In this document: piece by piece, positions 1-7,938 of the stretch | How the letters are laid out: each line of letters opens with the position of its first letter | Numbering within the stretch: position 1 is the stretch's first letter | Assembly: GCA_963763475.1 (NCBI GenBank) | Contig: CAVXOR010000004.1 | Span: 434,001 to 498,000, forward strand | Reading direction: 5' to 3' | Source of the DNA: AC-32 sp963763475 | Lineage (GTDB): Bacteria > Actinomycetota > Thermoleophilia > Gaiellales > Gaiellaceae | DNA: 64,000 bases | Notes under the pieces: generated by a model | What the model saw: the letters and a program-made list of their open reading frames with translations, nothing else | Databases searched by the model: none | Told to the model about the DNA's origin: nothing | Translations under genes and position numbers: made by a program

Positions 1-33
1 TCTAGCGCCGGTTAGGTTTCCCAGGGTTGCGCG

Positions 34-906
34 ATGCCGGTGTGGGACGCGGAAATCACGGTCGACGAGCCGCTCGTGCGGCGGCTGCTGGGCCAGTTCG
101 AGCTCGACGGCGAGCTGCGCAAGCTTGCCGAGGGCTGGGACAACAGCGTCTGGGTCGTGGACGGGCGCTACGCCTTCCGCTTCCCGCGCCGCGAGGTCGC
201 GATCCCGGGCTTCGAGCGCGAGCTCGCCGTGCTCCCGCGGCTGGCCCCGCAGCTGCCGCTACCCGTTCCGCGCCCCGCGTTCGTCGGCGAGCCGGCCGAG
301 GGGTATCCGTGGCCCTTCTTCGGCGCCGAGCTGATCCCAGGGGTCGAGGCCGGCGTGGCCGAGGTGGACGACGAGGCGCGCCTCGAGGTGGCGCTGGAGC
401 TGGCCGCCTTCCTGCGCGCCCTGCACGCCGTCGAGCTCGACGTCGAGCTGCCGCACGACCCGAACGGCCGCGAGGACATGCCGAAGCGCCTCGCTCTGGC
501 GCGCGAAGAGCTCGGGGAGCTCGGGATCCCGGTCGCCGGGCCGCTCGAAGAGCTGCTTGCCGAGGCCGAGCTGCTTGCTCCTCCTGAGCCTCCGGTCCTG
601 GCGCACGGCGACCTCCACTTCCGCCACCTGCTCGTCGAGAGTCGCTCGGCGAGCGGCGTGATCGACTGGGGCGACGTCTGCCTCGCCGACCCCGCGATCG
701 ACCTGCCGCTGTACTGGAGCTTCGTGCCGCGCGAGGGGCGCCCGGCCTTCCTCGAGGCCTACGGACCGGTGAACGAGACACAGTTGCTGCGAGCTCGCGT
801 GCTCTCGATCCAGCTCTGCTCCGTGCTGGCCCACTACGGCTACTCCGAGGACCAACCGGACCTCGCCCGCGCCGGACTCGACGGGCTCGAACGCACGCTG
901 TCCTAG
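34..906 (+). CDS. APH-family (aminoglycoside/choline kinase-like) phosphotransferase
   Basis: A 290-residue protein of the protein-kinase-like APH superfamily, which moves the gamma-phosphate of ATP to a small hydroxylated substrate. The catalytic loop HGDLHFRHLL starts at H191 (D193 is the presumed base) and the metal-binding IDWGD motif lies at 210-214; an N-lobe with GWDNSVWVV and a charged beta hairpin precedes them. Length is normal for the family. The family covers antibiotic kinases, homoserine and choline kinases, so the substrate cannot be named and resistance should not be assumed. It converges on the ATPase gene, the two stops overlapping at 903-906. Confidence 0.85.
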   Translation: MPVWDAEITVDEPLVRRLLGQFELDGELRKLAEGWDNSVWVVDGRYAFRFPRREVAIPGFERELAVLPRLAPQLPLPVPRPAFVGEPAEGYPWPFFGAELIPGVEAGVAEVDDEARLEVALELAAFLRALHAVELDVELPHDPNGREDMPKRLALAREELGELGIPVAGPLEELLAEAELLAPPEPPVLAHGDLHFRHLLVESRSASGVIDWGDVCLADPAIDLPLYWSFVPREGRPAFLEAYGPVNETQLLRARVLSIQLCSVLAHYGYSEDQPDLARAGLDGLERTLS

Positions 907-2019
907 GCCAGGCCCGCGATCCACTCGGCGAAGAGCGGGTCGACGATCCCCTGCCTGCGCTCGTCGGCCTCGATCTCCGCCCGCGCGCCGAGGCGGTGCA
1001 GGGCCTTCTGCGCGCTCGGCTTGGTCAGCGCCAGCCGCTCGAGCACGGCCGCGCGGTAAGGGGAGCCCTCGCCGGCGATGATCGCGCGCAGAGTCTTCTG
1101 CTCCGCGGTGTCGAGCCCGCGCCACTGGGCCTCGAACTCCGGCTGCAGCTCGCGCGAGCGCCGCCGCGTGGGCACGCTCCCAGTCCTCGAGAGTCGCCGT
1201 GCCCTTCGGCTCGACCTCCTCCCAGAGCCGGTGCGCCAGCAGCATCGCCCGCTGCGGGTGGCCTTTCGCCGAGGCGAGCAGCGGGTTGAGCGCCTCGCCG
1301 ACCGAGCGCTTGCTCTCGCGAAACCGCTCGGCGACATAGGCGGCGAGATCGTCGTCGCGGAGCCGTCCGAGCCGCAGCGGCACGGCCGAGCCGTAGAGCG
1401 GCGCCTCCCTGTGCTCGAACAGCTGCTTCATCAGACCCGGCTCCGAGCCGGCGAAGACGTAGGAGGCGACCTCGCCCTGGAACTGGATGTGGCTGCGCAG
1501 GAGCCCTTCCAGCGAGGGCACCTTGCGCACGTCCTGGAACTCGTCGAGCGCGATGTAGGCGCGGAAGCCGCCGGACTCCTCGAGCCGCAGCGGCAGGTCG
1601 AGCAGCGCGTGCAGCGCCGGCAGCGGGTCGGTCTTCGGCTCCAGCTGCAGGCGGGCGCTGATCCCGAACGCCCCGAGGGAGAGGCCGAGGCCGGTCTTCT
1701 GCAGGAACTCCTCGACCCGGCCGCGGATCGCCCCGCGCAGCTCCTTCGCGTATGCCCGCTCGAAGCGGACGGCGACGTCGGCGATCGAGACGATCCCGTA
1801 GAGGTCGACCAGCACGGGCACGAGCCCCTCCTGGCGCTCCCCGTCCGCCAGGGCGCGACGCAGCAGGCTCGTCTTGCCGTACTTGCGCGGCGCGTACAGG
1901 CGGACGTAGTGGCCGCCGACGGCGTTCTTCAGCAGCGCCAGCGTCTCGTCGTCGCGATCGACGATCTGCTCGGGCTCGATCGGGCGCGAGTAGACGAATG
2001 GGTTGACGTCGGTGATCAT
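903..2019 (-). pseudogene. AAA-type ATPase (archaeal ATPase/ORC-like), frameshifted
   Basis: The N-terminal ~290 residues (from ATG at 2019) form a P-loop ATPase of the DNA-binding ORC/archaeal-ATPase type: a degenerate Walker A, APRKYGKTS, around residues 43-51, a Walker B, YIALDEFQDV, with D159-E160, and a sensor-like VFAGSEPGLM. Near 1150-1160 the frame changes: the winged-helix-like C-terminus (ELQPEFEAQWRG to the stop at 903) continues in another frame. The span of 1117 bp is 3n+1, consistent with one extra base in a GCGCGAGCG run. Either a sequence error or a decayed gene; otherwise the protein looks complete. Function in this family (often mobile-element or stress linked) is unknown. 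Confidence 0.75.
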
Positions 2020-2033
2020 GGGTCGTCCCGCAG

Positions 2034-2072
2034 GATACCGGACGGTAGTCCTGTTGGATACCTAGCGGTATC
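2034..2072. promoter_or_regulatory. inverted repeat and half-site upstream of the ATPase gene
   Basis: GATACC-tagc-GGTATC is a perfect 6-bp inverted repeat at 2057-2072, and another GATACC half-site lies at 2034-2039. All sit in the 53-bp gap before the ATPase start, so this may be an operator. No regulator is identified. Confidence 0.35.
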
Positions 2073-2438
2073 TCAGGCGCACACCGCAGCGACCGCGGGC
2101 TCGAGCTCGGCGTGGACCTGCTCGGCGACGTAGACGGTCCAGGGGTGCGGCGGCGTCCCGCCGGTGTAGGCGACCACCCGCACACCGAGCGTGTGCGCGT
2201 GCCAGGCCTCCATCGCCGTGCCCTCGTCGGGCGCGGTGAAGGCGGCGAGCACGGCATCGCAGGAGGCGATCTCCTCCAGGTCGCCCTCGACGATCTCCGT
2301 CTCATGTCCCTCCGTGCGGCCGCGGAAGTCGCGACGCATCGGATCGACAGGCTCGCAGCCGCGCGCGCTCACGAGCTCCGCGGCCCGGCGCCGGTATTCC
2401 TCCGCGAAGGGCGGGCCGGCCAGGTAGATGCGCCTCAC
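2073..2438 (-). CDS. nucleoside 2-deoxyribosyltransferase-like protein
   Basis: A 121-residue Rossmann-like protein resembling the nucleoside 2-deoxyribosyltransferase family, which exchanges bases on deoxynucleosides or hydrolyses the N-glycosidic bond. It opens with IYLAGPPF, has an acidic D at SCDAVLAAF, and the typical DEGTAMEAWHA active-site segment where a Glu is the nucleophile. Starts at GTG 2438, with a -10-like TACTGT (minus strand) 8 bp upstream. It is divergent from queF with only 20 bp between them. Substrate unknown. Confidence 0.75.
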   Translation of the reverse strand: MRRIYLAGPPFAEEYRRRAAELVSARGCEPVDPMRRDFRGRTEGHETEIVEGDLEEIASCDAVLAAFTAPDEGTAMEAWHAHTLGVRVVAYTGGTPPHPWTVYVAEQVHAELEPAVAAVCA

Positions 2439-2458
2439 GGCGGCGTACAGTACGCGGC
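2439..2458. promoter_or_regulatory. overlapping divergent leaderless promoters (2073-2438 and queF)
   Basis: The 20-bp gap contains the palindrome GCGTAC-A-GTACGC (2443-2455). Read on the plus strand it gives TACAGT (2446-2451), 7 bp before the queF ATG; read on the minus strand it gives TACTGT (2452-2447), 8 bp before the other gene's GTG. Both spacings suit a -10 box for a transcript starting at the start codon, so one palindrome appears to serve both genes. Confidence 0.5.
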
Positions 2459-2827
2459 ATGGACAAGGAGTTCGTCGCCCTCGGCCACGCGGGCTCGGAG
2501 CACTACGCGGGGCTCGAGAGCTTCCCCAACCCGGGCGTGGCGCTGGTGGAGATGACGAGCGACGAGCTCGTCGCGATGTGCCCGGTCACGAACCAGCCGG
2601 ACATGTACGTGGCCACGATCGAGTACGAGCCCGACAAGCTCTGCCTGGAGTCGAAGTCGCTCAAGCTCTACCTGGCCTCCTTCCGCAACGAGGGCGCCTT
2701 CTGCGAGGCGCTCGCGGTGCGGATCCGGGACGACGTCGCCGAGGCGCTCGAGCTGCCGCCCGAGCGGGTCAGCGTCGCGCTCCAGCAGAAGGCGCGCGGC
2801 GGGATCACGATCGTCGCCTCGACCTGA
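2459..2827 (+). CDS. queF: NADPH-dependent 7-cyano-7-deazaguanine reductase
   Basis: QueF reduces the nitrile preQ0 to the amine preQ1 in queuosine biosynthesis, the only known four-electron nitrile reduction. The 122-residue protein is the short unimodular T-fold form. It carries the nucleophilic Cys in MCPVTNQPD (C41) with the paired D48, and the QueF signature ESKSLKLYLASFRN. Start at ATG 2459 is supported by TACAGT 7 bp upstream. No other queuosine genes (queC, queD, queE, tgt) are in the window, so here it stands alone. Confidence 0.93.
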   Translation: MDKEFVALGHAGSEHYAGLESFPNPGVALVEMTSDELVAMCPVTNQPDMYVATIEYEPDKLCLESKSLKLYLASFRNEGAFCEALAVRIRDDVAEALELPPERVSVALQQKARGGITIVAST

Positions 2828-2839
2828 CCGAGGCGTCGC

Positions 2840-4084
2840 TTGCGATCCCGCCTGAGAGGTCGTGCCGGCTCTGCCGGTGCGACCGTTCAGCGGTTCGACC
2901 CCACCGACCCGGAGTTCCTGGCCGACCCGTACCCGCGCCTCGCCGCGCTGCGCGAGGAGACCCCGCTCTTCTACGAGAGCACGCTCGACCGCTGGTTCGT
3001 CACCCGCCACGCGGAGGTGCGCACGTGCCTGCGCGACCGGCGGCTCGGCCGCAACTTCCGTCACGTCGGCAGCGAGGACGAGTTCGCCGCAGCCGAGCCG
3101 CTCGACCCGCGACGCCAGGCCTTCTGGGACACCGAGCGCTGGAGCCTGCTCTGGCTCGAGCCGCCCGAGCACACGCGGATCCGCAAGCTGGTCGCCGCCG
3201 CGTTCACCCCGCGCTCGGTCGAGGCGCTGCGCGGGCCCTCGGCGGAGCTGGCCGAGGAGCTGCTGCCGGAAGGCGAGTTCGACCTGCTCCGCGACTACGC
3301 GCAGCCGTACTCGATCGCCGTCATCTGCCGCCTGCTCGGCGTGCCGACCGACCGCGCCCGCGAGCTGCTCGACTGGTCGCACGAAATGGTGAAGATGTAC
3401 GAGCTGGACACGACCGACGCCCAGGCGGAGGCGGCGACACAGGCGGCCGGCGAGTTCCGCGACTACGTCGTCTCGCTGGCCGCGCAACGGCGGCGCGAGC
3501 CACGGGACGACCTCGTCACGCGCCTGGTCGAGGCCACGGTCGACGGCAGGCGCCTGAGCGACCCCGAGCTCGTCTCGACGATCATCGTCCTCCTGAATGC
3601 CGGTCACGAGGCGACCGTGAACACGCTCGGCAACGGCGTGCTCGCCCTGCTGTGCCACCGCGAGCAATGGGAGCGGCTGGTGTCAGGCGAGGTCGAGCCC
3701 GCCGCCGCGGTCGAGGAGCTGATCCGCTGGGACCCCCCGCTGCAGCTGTTCGAGCGCTGGGTGCTCGAGGACGGCGTCGAGCTGGGCGGCGAGCAGGTGC
3801 CGCGAGGCGCGAAGGTCGCGCTGCTGTTCGGCGCCGCGAACCGCGACCCACGCGTGTTCGACGTCCCGGATGCCTTCGAGGTCGCTCGTCCCAACGCCGC
3901 CGAGCACATCGGCTTCGGCGGCGGCATCCACGTCTGCATCGGCGCGCCGCTGGCGCGGATCGAACTCGAGGCGGCTCTGCGGACGCTGGTGGAGCGGGCG
4001 CCGGGCCTCGAGCTCGCGGAGGAGCCGCGTCGAAATCGCGCGTTCGTGATCTGGGGCCTCGAGGCGCTGTCGGTCCGTCGTTAG
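2840..4084 (+). CDS. cytochrome P450
   Basis: Bacterial class I-type cytochrome P450 of about 405-414 residues, a haem monooxygenase needing external ferredoxin and reductase, neither of which is nearby. Visible motifs: the I-helix LLNAGHEATVNT, the K-helix ExxR in EELIRWDPP, AANRDPRVF, and the haem loop GFGGGIHVCIG with the thiolate Cys at about residue 366. The start is uncertain: the frame opens at TTG 2840 and no ATG or GTG precedes the conserved FDPTDPEFLADPYP segment. It converges on the next gene with a 4-bp overlap. Substrate unknown. Confidence 0.9.
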   Translation: MRSRLRGRAGSAGATVQRFDPTDPEFLADPYPRLAALREETPLFYESTLDRWFVTRHAEVRTCLRDRRLGRNFRHVGSEDEFAAAEPLDPRRQAFWDTERWSLLWLEPPEHTRIRKLVAAAFTPRSVEALRGPSAELAEELLPEGEFDLLRDYAQPYSIAVICRLLGVPTDRARELLDWSHEMVKMYELDTTDAQAEAATQAAGEFRDYVVSLAAQRRREPRDDLVTRLVEATVDGRRLSDPELVSTIIVLLNAGHEATVNTLGNGVLALLCHREQWERLVSGEVEPAAAVEELIRWDPPLQLFERWVLEDGVELGGEQVPRGAKVALLFGAANRDPRVFDVPDAFEVARPNAAEHIGFGGGIHVCIGAPLARIELEAALRTLVERAPGLELAEEPRRNRAFVIWGLEALSVRR

Positions 4085-4929
4085 CGGAACGACCACTGGT
4101 CGACGTCGCCGACCGGCTCGTAGCCGATGCGCTGGTAGATGCTGTTCGAGGTCGGGTTGGCAAGGTCGGTGAAGAGGAAGCAGAAGCGGAGGCCGCCGTC
4201 GAGCAGGCGCTGCGTGATCGCTGCGGTCAGCGCGCTCGCGTAGCCGTGGCCGCGCAGCTCCGGCGGTGTGTAGACCGGCCCGATCCGGATCCCGTTCGGG
4301 GTGCGGCCGCCGAAGCCGGCCATCGAGACCGTCCGGCCTTCGTGCTCCCAGAGCACGAGCCCGGCATCCGGGTCCTCCTCGCGATGGTCGACGAACTCCT
4401 CGCTCGTTCCCGGTGGCGCTTCCGGCAGCGCCTCCTCCGCGAAGGCGTCCATCCAGCGCGCGGCGAGCTCGCGGTCGCGGCGCTCGTAGTCGCGCATGCT
4501 GCCGGGAACGCCGCTCGGCGCATCCACGTGGTCAGCACGAAAGGCACGCTGCGCAATCTCGATCCGCGTTTCCACGCCGGTCGCGGACGCCCACGCCTGC
4601 GCGAACCAGCCAGCTGGTTCCTTCGGGCCCACGACCCCGGGCAGCGACTCGAACGCCGAGCGTGCGTCTTCCACCAGCAGCGGGATCGCCGCCTCGTCGT
4701 CCAGCTCGGAGACGATCAGGTTGTGCGGCGGCGTCCGCATGGTGACGCCCACGACGCGGGCGCCGTCCTGGACGACCGCGAAGTACGCCGGCTCGCCGTA
4801 CAGCAGCGGCGCCGCGCGCAGCCGTGACGAGAGCCCGAGGATCAGGTTGTGCTGAGCCTCGCGCGCACCGAGGAACTCGCCCGCCTGGGCGAGGAAGCCG
4901 TCAGCCGTCTCGTGCCGCGTCAGCTCCAT
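4081..4929 (-). CDS. GNAT family N-acetyltransferase
   Basis: A 282-residue protein whose C-terminal half is a GNAT fold: GPVYTPPELRGHGYASALTAAI is the acetyl-CoA pyrophosphate-binding V/R-x-x-G-x-G/A segment, followed by FLFTDLANPTSNSIYQRIGYEP, typical of motif B. The N-terminal ~130 residues resemble a second, degenerate GNAT half. The ATG at 4929 is preceded by TAGCCT 6 bp upstream, suggesting a leaderless mRNA. Acceptor substrate unknown. Confidence 0.85.
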   Translation of the reverse strand: MELTRHETADGFLAQAGEFLGAREAQHNLILGLSSRLRAAPLLYGEPAYFAVVQDGARVVGVTMRTPPHNLIVSELDDEAAIPLLVEDARSAFESLPGVVGPKEPAGWFAQAWASATGVETRIEIAQRAFRADHVDAPSGVPGSMRDYERRDRELAARWMDAFAEEALPEAPPGTSEEFVDHREEDPDAGLVLWEHEGRTVSMAGFGGRTPNGIRIGPVYTPPELRGHGYASALTAAITQRLLDGGLRFCFLFTDLANPTSNSIYQRIGYEPVGDVDQWSFR

Positions 4930-5016
4930 CCGAGCAGGCTAAATCTTCGTAACGCCTCGGTTAACCCTCTGTAGCCGCCTCTACAACGCAGGAGTCAACT
5001 CGAAGAGGAGGCTCAA

Positions 5017-5367
5017 ATGGTTCGCATCGCCCTGCTGCTCGCCGCCGCCGTGCTCGCGTCGGCGCTCGCAGCGTCGAGCTCCGCGGCGCCGGCCCGGCTC
5101 ACCGCAACCGTCGGCCCCGGCTACACGATCACCCTGAAGAAGGGCTCGTCGGTCGTCAGGACGCTGAAGCGCGGCACGTACCTCGTGACCGTCCGCGACC
5201 GCTCCAGCCAGCACGACTTCCGCCTGCTCGGGCCCTCCGGCCGGATGCTCTCGAGCGTCGGCTGGACCGGCACGAAGACGGTCAAGCTCGTGCTCAAGCC
5301 CGGCCGCTACTCGTACGTCTGCGACCCGCACGCGGACGAGATGCGCGGCGGTTTCCGCGTCACCTAG
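5017..5367 (+). CDS. small secreted cupredoxin-like copper protein
   Basis: A 116-residue protein with a signal peptide (about residues 1-23, ending SSSAAPA) and a plastocyanin/azurin-like fold. The type-1 copper ligands can be placed: His in SSQHDFRL, then Cys, His and Met in YSYVCDPHADEMRGGF near the C-terminus. It should act outside the membrane as an electron carrier or copper binder. The start is supported by the Shine-Dalgarno AGAGGAGG 7-8 bp upstream. Monocistronic; a strong hairpin follows the stop. Confidence 0.82.
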   Translation: MVRIALLLAAAVLASALAASSSAAPARLTATVGPGYTITLKKGSSVVRTLKRGTYLVTVRDRSSQHDFRLLGPSGRMLSSVGWTGTKTVKLVLKPGRYSYVCDPHADEMRGGFRVT

Positions 5368-5378
5368 GCACTTCGCCC

Positions 5379-5412
5379 GCGGTTCGCCGTCGCTCAGGCG
5401 ACGGCGAACCGC
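5379..5412. terminator. bidirectional hairpin terminator
   Basis: A perfect 15-bp inverted repeat (5379-5393 with 5398-5412) and a 4-nt loop lie between two convergent genes, the right arm being the 3' coding end of the minus-strand gene. There is no clear U tract. Confidence 0.6.
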
Positions 5413-5666
5413 TTGGCGGCGCGTTCGCGCTTGCGGGCGGCCTCGACCTCGCGGTCCTTGGGCGGCGCGTTCGTGACGAGCTCGGCGAGCAGGCGGCTGG
5501 TGGCCTCGGTGACCTCGTCGACGGCACGCGCGAAGGCGGCCTCGTTCGCCTGCGACGGCTTCGTGAAGCCGCTCACCTTGCGCACGTACTGCAGCGCCGC
5601 GCCGTGAACCTCGTCCTCGGTCGCGGGCGGCTCGAAGTTGTAGAGCGTGTGGATGTTCCGGCACAT
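5394..5666 (-). CDS. DUF2277 family protein
   Basis: A 90-residue protein with the family's characteristic start MCRNIHTLYNFEPPAT and a helical, basic C-terminus. The family is widespread and of unknown function, though the conserved Cys/His near the N-terminus is striking. The ATG is preceded by TAGGAT 6 bp upstream (leaderless). Ends inside the shared hairpin with the cupredoxin gene. Confidence 0.85.
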   Translation of the reverse strand: MCRNIHTLYNFEPPATEDEVHGAALQYVRKVSGFTKPSQANEAAFARAVDEVTEATSRLLAELVTNAPPKDREVEAARKRERAAKRFAVA

Positions 5667-5675
5667 GCCTGCATC

Positions 5676-6083
5676 CTACGGAAGGTCGATCGCCAGGACG
5701 CTCACCGGCTCGCCCTCGTGCTCCTCGTCCCAGAGGTACCGCCAGCCGAGCCGCTCGTAGAAGCCGCGGGCGCGCTCGGTGTAGAGGTAGAGCCTGCCGA
5801 CCCCGAGCTCGGCCGCGCGCGCGGTCGCGTGCCGGACGAGCGCCGTACCCACCCCCTTGCCCCGGCGCGACGGGTCGACGAGCGTGCCCGCGAGCCAGGG
5901 CGAGAGCTCCGGGCGCGAGGGCAGGTTCCGCTCGACCAGCGAGACGTGTCCGGCGGGCCGGTCCCCGTCGAGCGCGACGAACGCGATGGGGATCCGCTCG
6001 CGCCCGCACTCGTTCCGCAGCTGCCGGGCGTGCCAGCCGGCGAGCAACTCCACGTGCTGTGGGTGGTCGGCGAGCAGCTCCAC
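5676..6083 (-). CDS. GNAT family N-acetyltransferase
   Basis: A single-domain GNAT acetyltransferase of about 135 residues. LAGTLVDPSRRGKGVGTALVRHA is the acetyl-CoA binding motif A, followed by RLYLYTERARGFYERLGWRYL (motif B). I favour GTG 6083 because it opens at the conserved VELLADHPQH; an in-frame ATG at 6146 would add 21 residues and overlap the divergent peptidase gene. Nine bases separate it from DUF2277 and they may be co-transcribed. Confidence 0.8.
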   Translation of the reverse strand: MELLADHPQHVELLAGWHARQLRNECGRERIPIAFVALDGDRPAGHVSLVERNLPSRPELSPWLAGTLVDPSRRGKGVGTALVRHATARAAELGVGRLYLYTERARGFYERLGWRYLWDEEHEGEPVSVLAIDLP

Positions 6084-6134
6084 GCGGAGCGTCCCCGATT
6101 TAGCGTTTTCGGCCAACCGGTCTAGGATCGCACC

Positions 6135-7457
6135 ATGATCCGACATGCGCTTCTCACCGTTCTCGCGGCCGCGGGGCTGGCACTCGCCGCCTCCGCCCCC
6201 GCGTTCGCAGCACAGAACTACCCGCTCAACTACAAGACCCTCGACCTGACCGCCACCAGCAGCTCGGGCACCGGCACCGCCTTCTCGGGCGGCTCGCTCA
6301 GGCTGGGCTCGACCGGCACTGGGTCGCTCCCCAACTACGTCGACTCGTTCGCGAACTACTCGAACGACCATGTCGACGGCTCCGGCAGCTACGTCTCCGG
6401 GACCTGGACCTCAGGGGTCACGCAGCTCTCGTTCGGGTTCAACGAGCTGGTCGCGTCGTGGAACGCGATCACGCCGCCCGGAACGTGGATCCAGGTCGAG
6501 GTGCTACCGCAGCTCGACGACGGTCACTGGGCGTCCAAGTGGTACGTCCTCGGGCAATGGTCGTCCGACGACTACTCGTTCCACCGCACCTCGATCGGCG
6601 GCCAGGGCAACGCTGACGGCTTCGTCTCGATCGACACCTGGTTCGCGAAGGACCATCCCGCGATCGCCTACCGCTTGCAGGCGACCCTCTACAGGAAGGT
6701 CGGCACGACCACGGACGGGCCGACGCTCAGCCGCCTGAGCGCGATCGCGTCGAACCTGACCAACCAGAAGGGCAGCTTCCCGAGCAAGACCACCATGACC
6801 GGTCCGACCGACGTCGACCTCGGCGTGCCGCCGTACTCGCAGGAGATCCACCACGGCGACTTCCCGCAGTACGACAACGGCGGCGAGGCCTGGTGCAGCC
6901 CGACCTCGACGGCAATGGTCGTCGACTACTGGACGCAGAAGACGGGCTACGACTACAGCCCGAAGACAAGTGAGTACTCGTCGTGGGTTACCTCCCCGCC
7001 GCTGCCGGCCGATCACCAGGATCCGTGGGTCGACTTCACCGCCCGCGCGGTCTACGACTACCACTACAACGGCGCCGGCAACTGGCCCTTCAACGCGGCC
7101 TACGCGGCCTCGCGAGGCCTCGTCGCCGACGTGACCCAGCTGCACGACCTCGCCGAGGCGGAGCCGTTCCTGAAGGCGGACATTCCGCTCGTCGCCTCCG
7201 TCGCGTGGAACTCGAACAAGCTCGACGGCGCGATCAAGAGCACGAACGGCCACCTGCTCGTGATCGAGGGCATGACCGCCGACGGGAAGCAGGTGATCGT
7301 CAACGACCCGGCTTCCATCGACAACGCTCACGTGAAGCACTTCTACGACCGCGAGCAGTTCGAGCGGGCGTGGATCCCGGCGTCCGGCGGAATCGTCTAC
7401 GTGATCCGTCCGGCCGGCTGGCCGAACACTCCGTCGCTGATGGCGAACAACTTCTAG
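6135..7457 (+). CDS. secreted C39-like cysteine peptidase
   Basis: A 440-residue secreted protein with a signal peptide (cleavage near AFA-AQN at residues 24-26). Residues ~30-210 are a beta-rich region rich in Ser, Gly and Thr. Residues ~230-430 are a papain-like peptidase C39 domain: the nucleophile in GGEAWCSPTSTAM is C254, the general base in STNGHLLVIEG is H373, and VNDPAS gives the third position. C39 enzymes often cut leader peptides or act on cell-wall-linked proteins; the target here is unknown. TAGGAT at 6123-6128, 6 bp before the ATG, suggests a leaderless transcript. Confidence 0.85.
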   Translation: MIRHALLTVLAAAGLALAASAPAFAAQNYPLNYKTLDLTATSSSGTGTAFSGGSLRLGSTGTGSLPNYVDSFANYSNDHVDGSGSYVSGTWTSGVTQLSFGFNELVASWNAITPPGTWIQVEVLPQLDDGHWASKWYVLGQWSSDDYSFHRTSIGGQGNADGFVSIDTWFAKDHPAIAYRLQATLYRKVGTTTDGPTLSRLSAIASNLTNQKGSFPSKTTMTGPTDVDLGVPPYSQEIHHGDFPQYDNGGEAWCSPTSTAMVVDYWTQKTGYDYSPKTSEYSSWVTSPPLPADHQDPWVDFTARAVYDYHYNGAGNWPFNAAYAASRGLVADVTQLHDLAEAEPFLKADIPLVASVAWNSNKLDGAIKSTNGHLLVIEGMTADGKQVIVNDPASIDNAHVKHFYDREQFERAWIPASGGIVYVIRPAGWPNTPSLMANNF

Positions 7458-7467
7458 GAATTTCGCA

Positions 7468-7500
7468 GACGAGGGGCGCGGGCTAGCCGCGCCCCTCGTC
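7468..7500. terminator. bidirectional hairpin terminator
   Basis: A perfect 14-bp stem (7468-7481 with 7487-7500, loop gctag) between the convergent peptidase and cupin genes, overlapping the cupin gene's last codons. Confidence 0.6.
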
Positions 7501-7938
7501 GTCGTGCTCGAGGTCGTGGATCAGCCAGAGCCGCTCGCCGGTCTGCGAGCCGGTCGGCGCGAAGGCGGTGATCTTCTTCAGGTCCGGATACTCGGCCACC
7601 TCGGGCCGGCGCTGCGTCGAGACCATGATGTAGCGCACCGGCTCGTCGGTGTCGTTGCGTAGCCCGTGTGCGCCAGCGGGGCCGACCGGAAAGTGGACGA
7701 CCTCGCCCTCGGCCAGCTCTCGCTCGCCGTGCGCGTCGCGCAGCGTCGGGCGGCCGCGCAGCACGATCAGCAGCTCCTCCTGCGCGTGGTGGAAGTGGAA
7801 GACGGCGAAGTCGCCGGGGCCGAGCTCGTACAACGACGCGCCGAGTTGTTCTCCGCGCGGCAGGCTCTTCCCCAGGCCACCGCCGCCCGACCAGTCCTCG
7901 CCCGGCTCCCAGTCGTCTGCCCAGATGTTGTCGGTCAT
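7483..7938 (-). CDS. cupin domain protein
   Basis: A 151-residue single cupin barrel. Motif 1 is FAVFHFHHAQEELLIVLRG with the metal-binding His/His/Glu set; motif 2 is HFPVGPAGAHGLRN. Cupins of this shape range from sugar isomerases to binding proteins, so no reaction is assigned. Starts at ATG 7938, overlapping the upstream PEP-mutase-like gene's stop as ATGA, so the two are translationally coupled. Confidence 0.83.
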   Translation of the reverse strand: MTDNIWADDWEPGEDWSGGGGLGKSLPRGEQLGASLYELGPGDFAVFHFHHAQEELLIVLRGRPTLRDAHGERELAEGEVVHFPVGPAGAHGLRNDTDEPVRYIMVSTQRRPEVAEYPDLKKITAFAPTGSQTGERLWLIHDLEHDDEGRG

